A stretch of 14,948 nt of DNA from an uncultured Eubacteriales bacterium (GTDB lineage: Bacteria; Bacillota; Clostridia; Christensenellales; CAG-917): contig URUQ01000017.1 in assembly GCA_900551145.1 (NCBI GenBank), positions 1 through 14,948 of the forward strand, in the 5' to 3' direction. A model generated the notes under the pieces. It had not been told where the DNA came from. It was given only the letters and a program-made list of their open reading frames with translations, and searched no databases. Within the stretch, counting starts at the first letter, position 1; every line of letters starts with the position of its first letter. Below are positions 14,641-14,948 of this stretch, one piece after another. The position numbers and the translations under genes were made by a program.

Positions 14641-14948
14641 ATTATTCGCAAAAGGCGTCGCTGTGGCAACGGCAACACGCACCCGTGCTCATTGCCTTAG
14701 CCACGCTAGCCTTATTGCTTTGCTACCGCGCAACCGATATACGCTATCAGTTTGGGCACGGATAAAAACTCTTGCCACAATTTCGCTATATCGCTTGCTT
14801 GGTGTGTGCGGCTACGCCTAGATTGCCACATCACTACGTTCCTCGCAATGACATAAGGAATATTCCATTAGCGCACGCAGTGCGCCTAACGACGCTCGTA
14901 GACAGGCGGAGCCAACGCAAAATCCGTCATCGCGATGATGACAATAAA
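14641..14948. other. Non-coding stretch with small inverted repeats at the right edge
   Basis: No convincing gene is visible in these 308 bases; the frames open here have no ribosome binding site and no recognisable protein. The stretch is rich in short dyads: GGCAA/TTGCC enclosing CACG/CGTG (14671-14696), GCGCAC-GCA-GTGCGC (14871-14885), and the palindrome TCATCGCGATGA (14927-14938). TGTGGCAA at 14662-14669 is the inverse of TTGCCACA at 14772-14779 and 14823-14830. The look is that of a mosaic of dispersed intergenic repeats in various states of decay. Confidence 0.6.
14821..14852. repeat. REP-like dispersed palindromic element
   Basis: The element opens with GATTGCCACA and ends with CCTCGCAATGAC, so the ends form the inverted pair ATTGC/GCAAT. 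Read on the other strand it begins GTCATTGCGAGG and ends TGTGGCAATC. This matches a motif that recurs in the intergenic regions of many unrelated bacterial genomes, usually as GTCATTGCGAGG, a short variable middle, then GTGGCAATC. Partial copies of the TTGCCACA end lie at 14772-14779 and, inverted, at 14662-14669. Copy number in this genome cannot be judged from one window. Confidence 0.6.

Noticed and set aside
14612..14821. 69-residue open frame after the terminator
   Set aside because: It begins inside the hairpin array, runs over repeat elements and has no ribosome binding site or recognisable protein.

Overview
The window reads as a chromosomal piece of a low- to mid-GC anaerobic Firmicutes bacterium, most likely a gut-type member of the Clostridia. 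The grounds are a six-gene rnf operon in the clostridial order C-D-G-E-A-B, strong AGGAGG-type ribosome binding sites, a near-consensus housekeeping promoter, and a large lipoprotein with no outer-membrane features. A closer placement, for example in Christensenellales-like lineages, is only a guess.

Layout. Positions 122-9809 are coded on the minus strand. Read in the direction of transcription, they hold a pair of half-size TauE/SafE (TSUP) membrane proteins (9809-8937), then a good promoter with an overlapping dyad (8820-8848), then rnfC, rnfD, rnfG, rnfE, rnfA and rnfB (8781-3366) joined by 1-7 base gaps or overlaps. After 94-148 bases comes a second tight cluster: a Ppx/GppA-HD phosphatase, Maf and an MreB-like actin homologue (3271-177), closed by a strong intrinsic terminator (122-148). 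I see no terminator between rnfB and ppx, so the nine genes could be one long transcript. On the plus strand a 201-base divergent spacer with a likely promoter leads into one 1493-residue lipoprotein gene (10011-14492), made of five diverged beta-sandwich repeats and a C-terminal membrane anchor. A 14-bp-stem terminator follows it.

The last 450 bases are non-coding and structured. Directly after the terminator lies an array of small hairpins with an exact 22-base period, in which a constant linker (AGTGATATT) alternates with stems whose sequence changes while pairing is kept. Beyond it lie degraded and intact copies of a dispersed palindromic element ending in GATTGCCAC / GCAATGAC.

How the genes fit. 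Rnf is the membrane complex that couples ferredoxin oxidation and NAD reduction to ion pumping, so the main block is energy metabolism. The ppx-maf-mreB block joins polyphosphate/alarmone hydrolysis, nucleotide-pool policing and cell shape. The TSUP pair is probably an anion (sulfur oxyanion or organic acid) transporter. The large lipoprotein is probably a cell-surface glycan-binding or scaffolding protein. The features most worth follow-up are the hairpin array, the doubly anchored repeat lipoprotein, the odd RnfG and the operator-like dyad on the rnf promoter.
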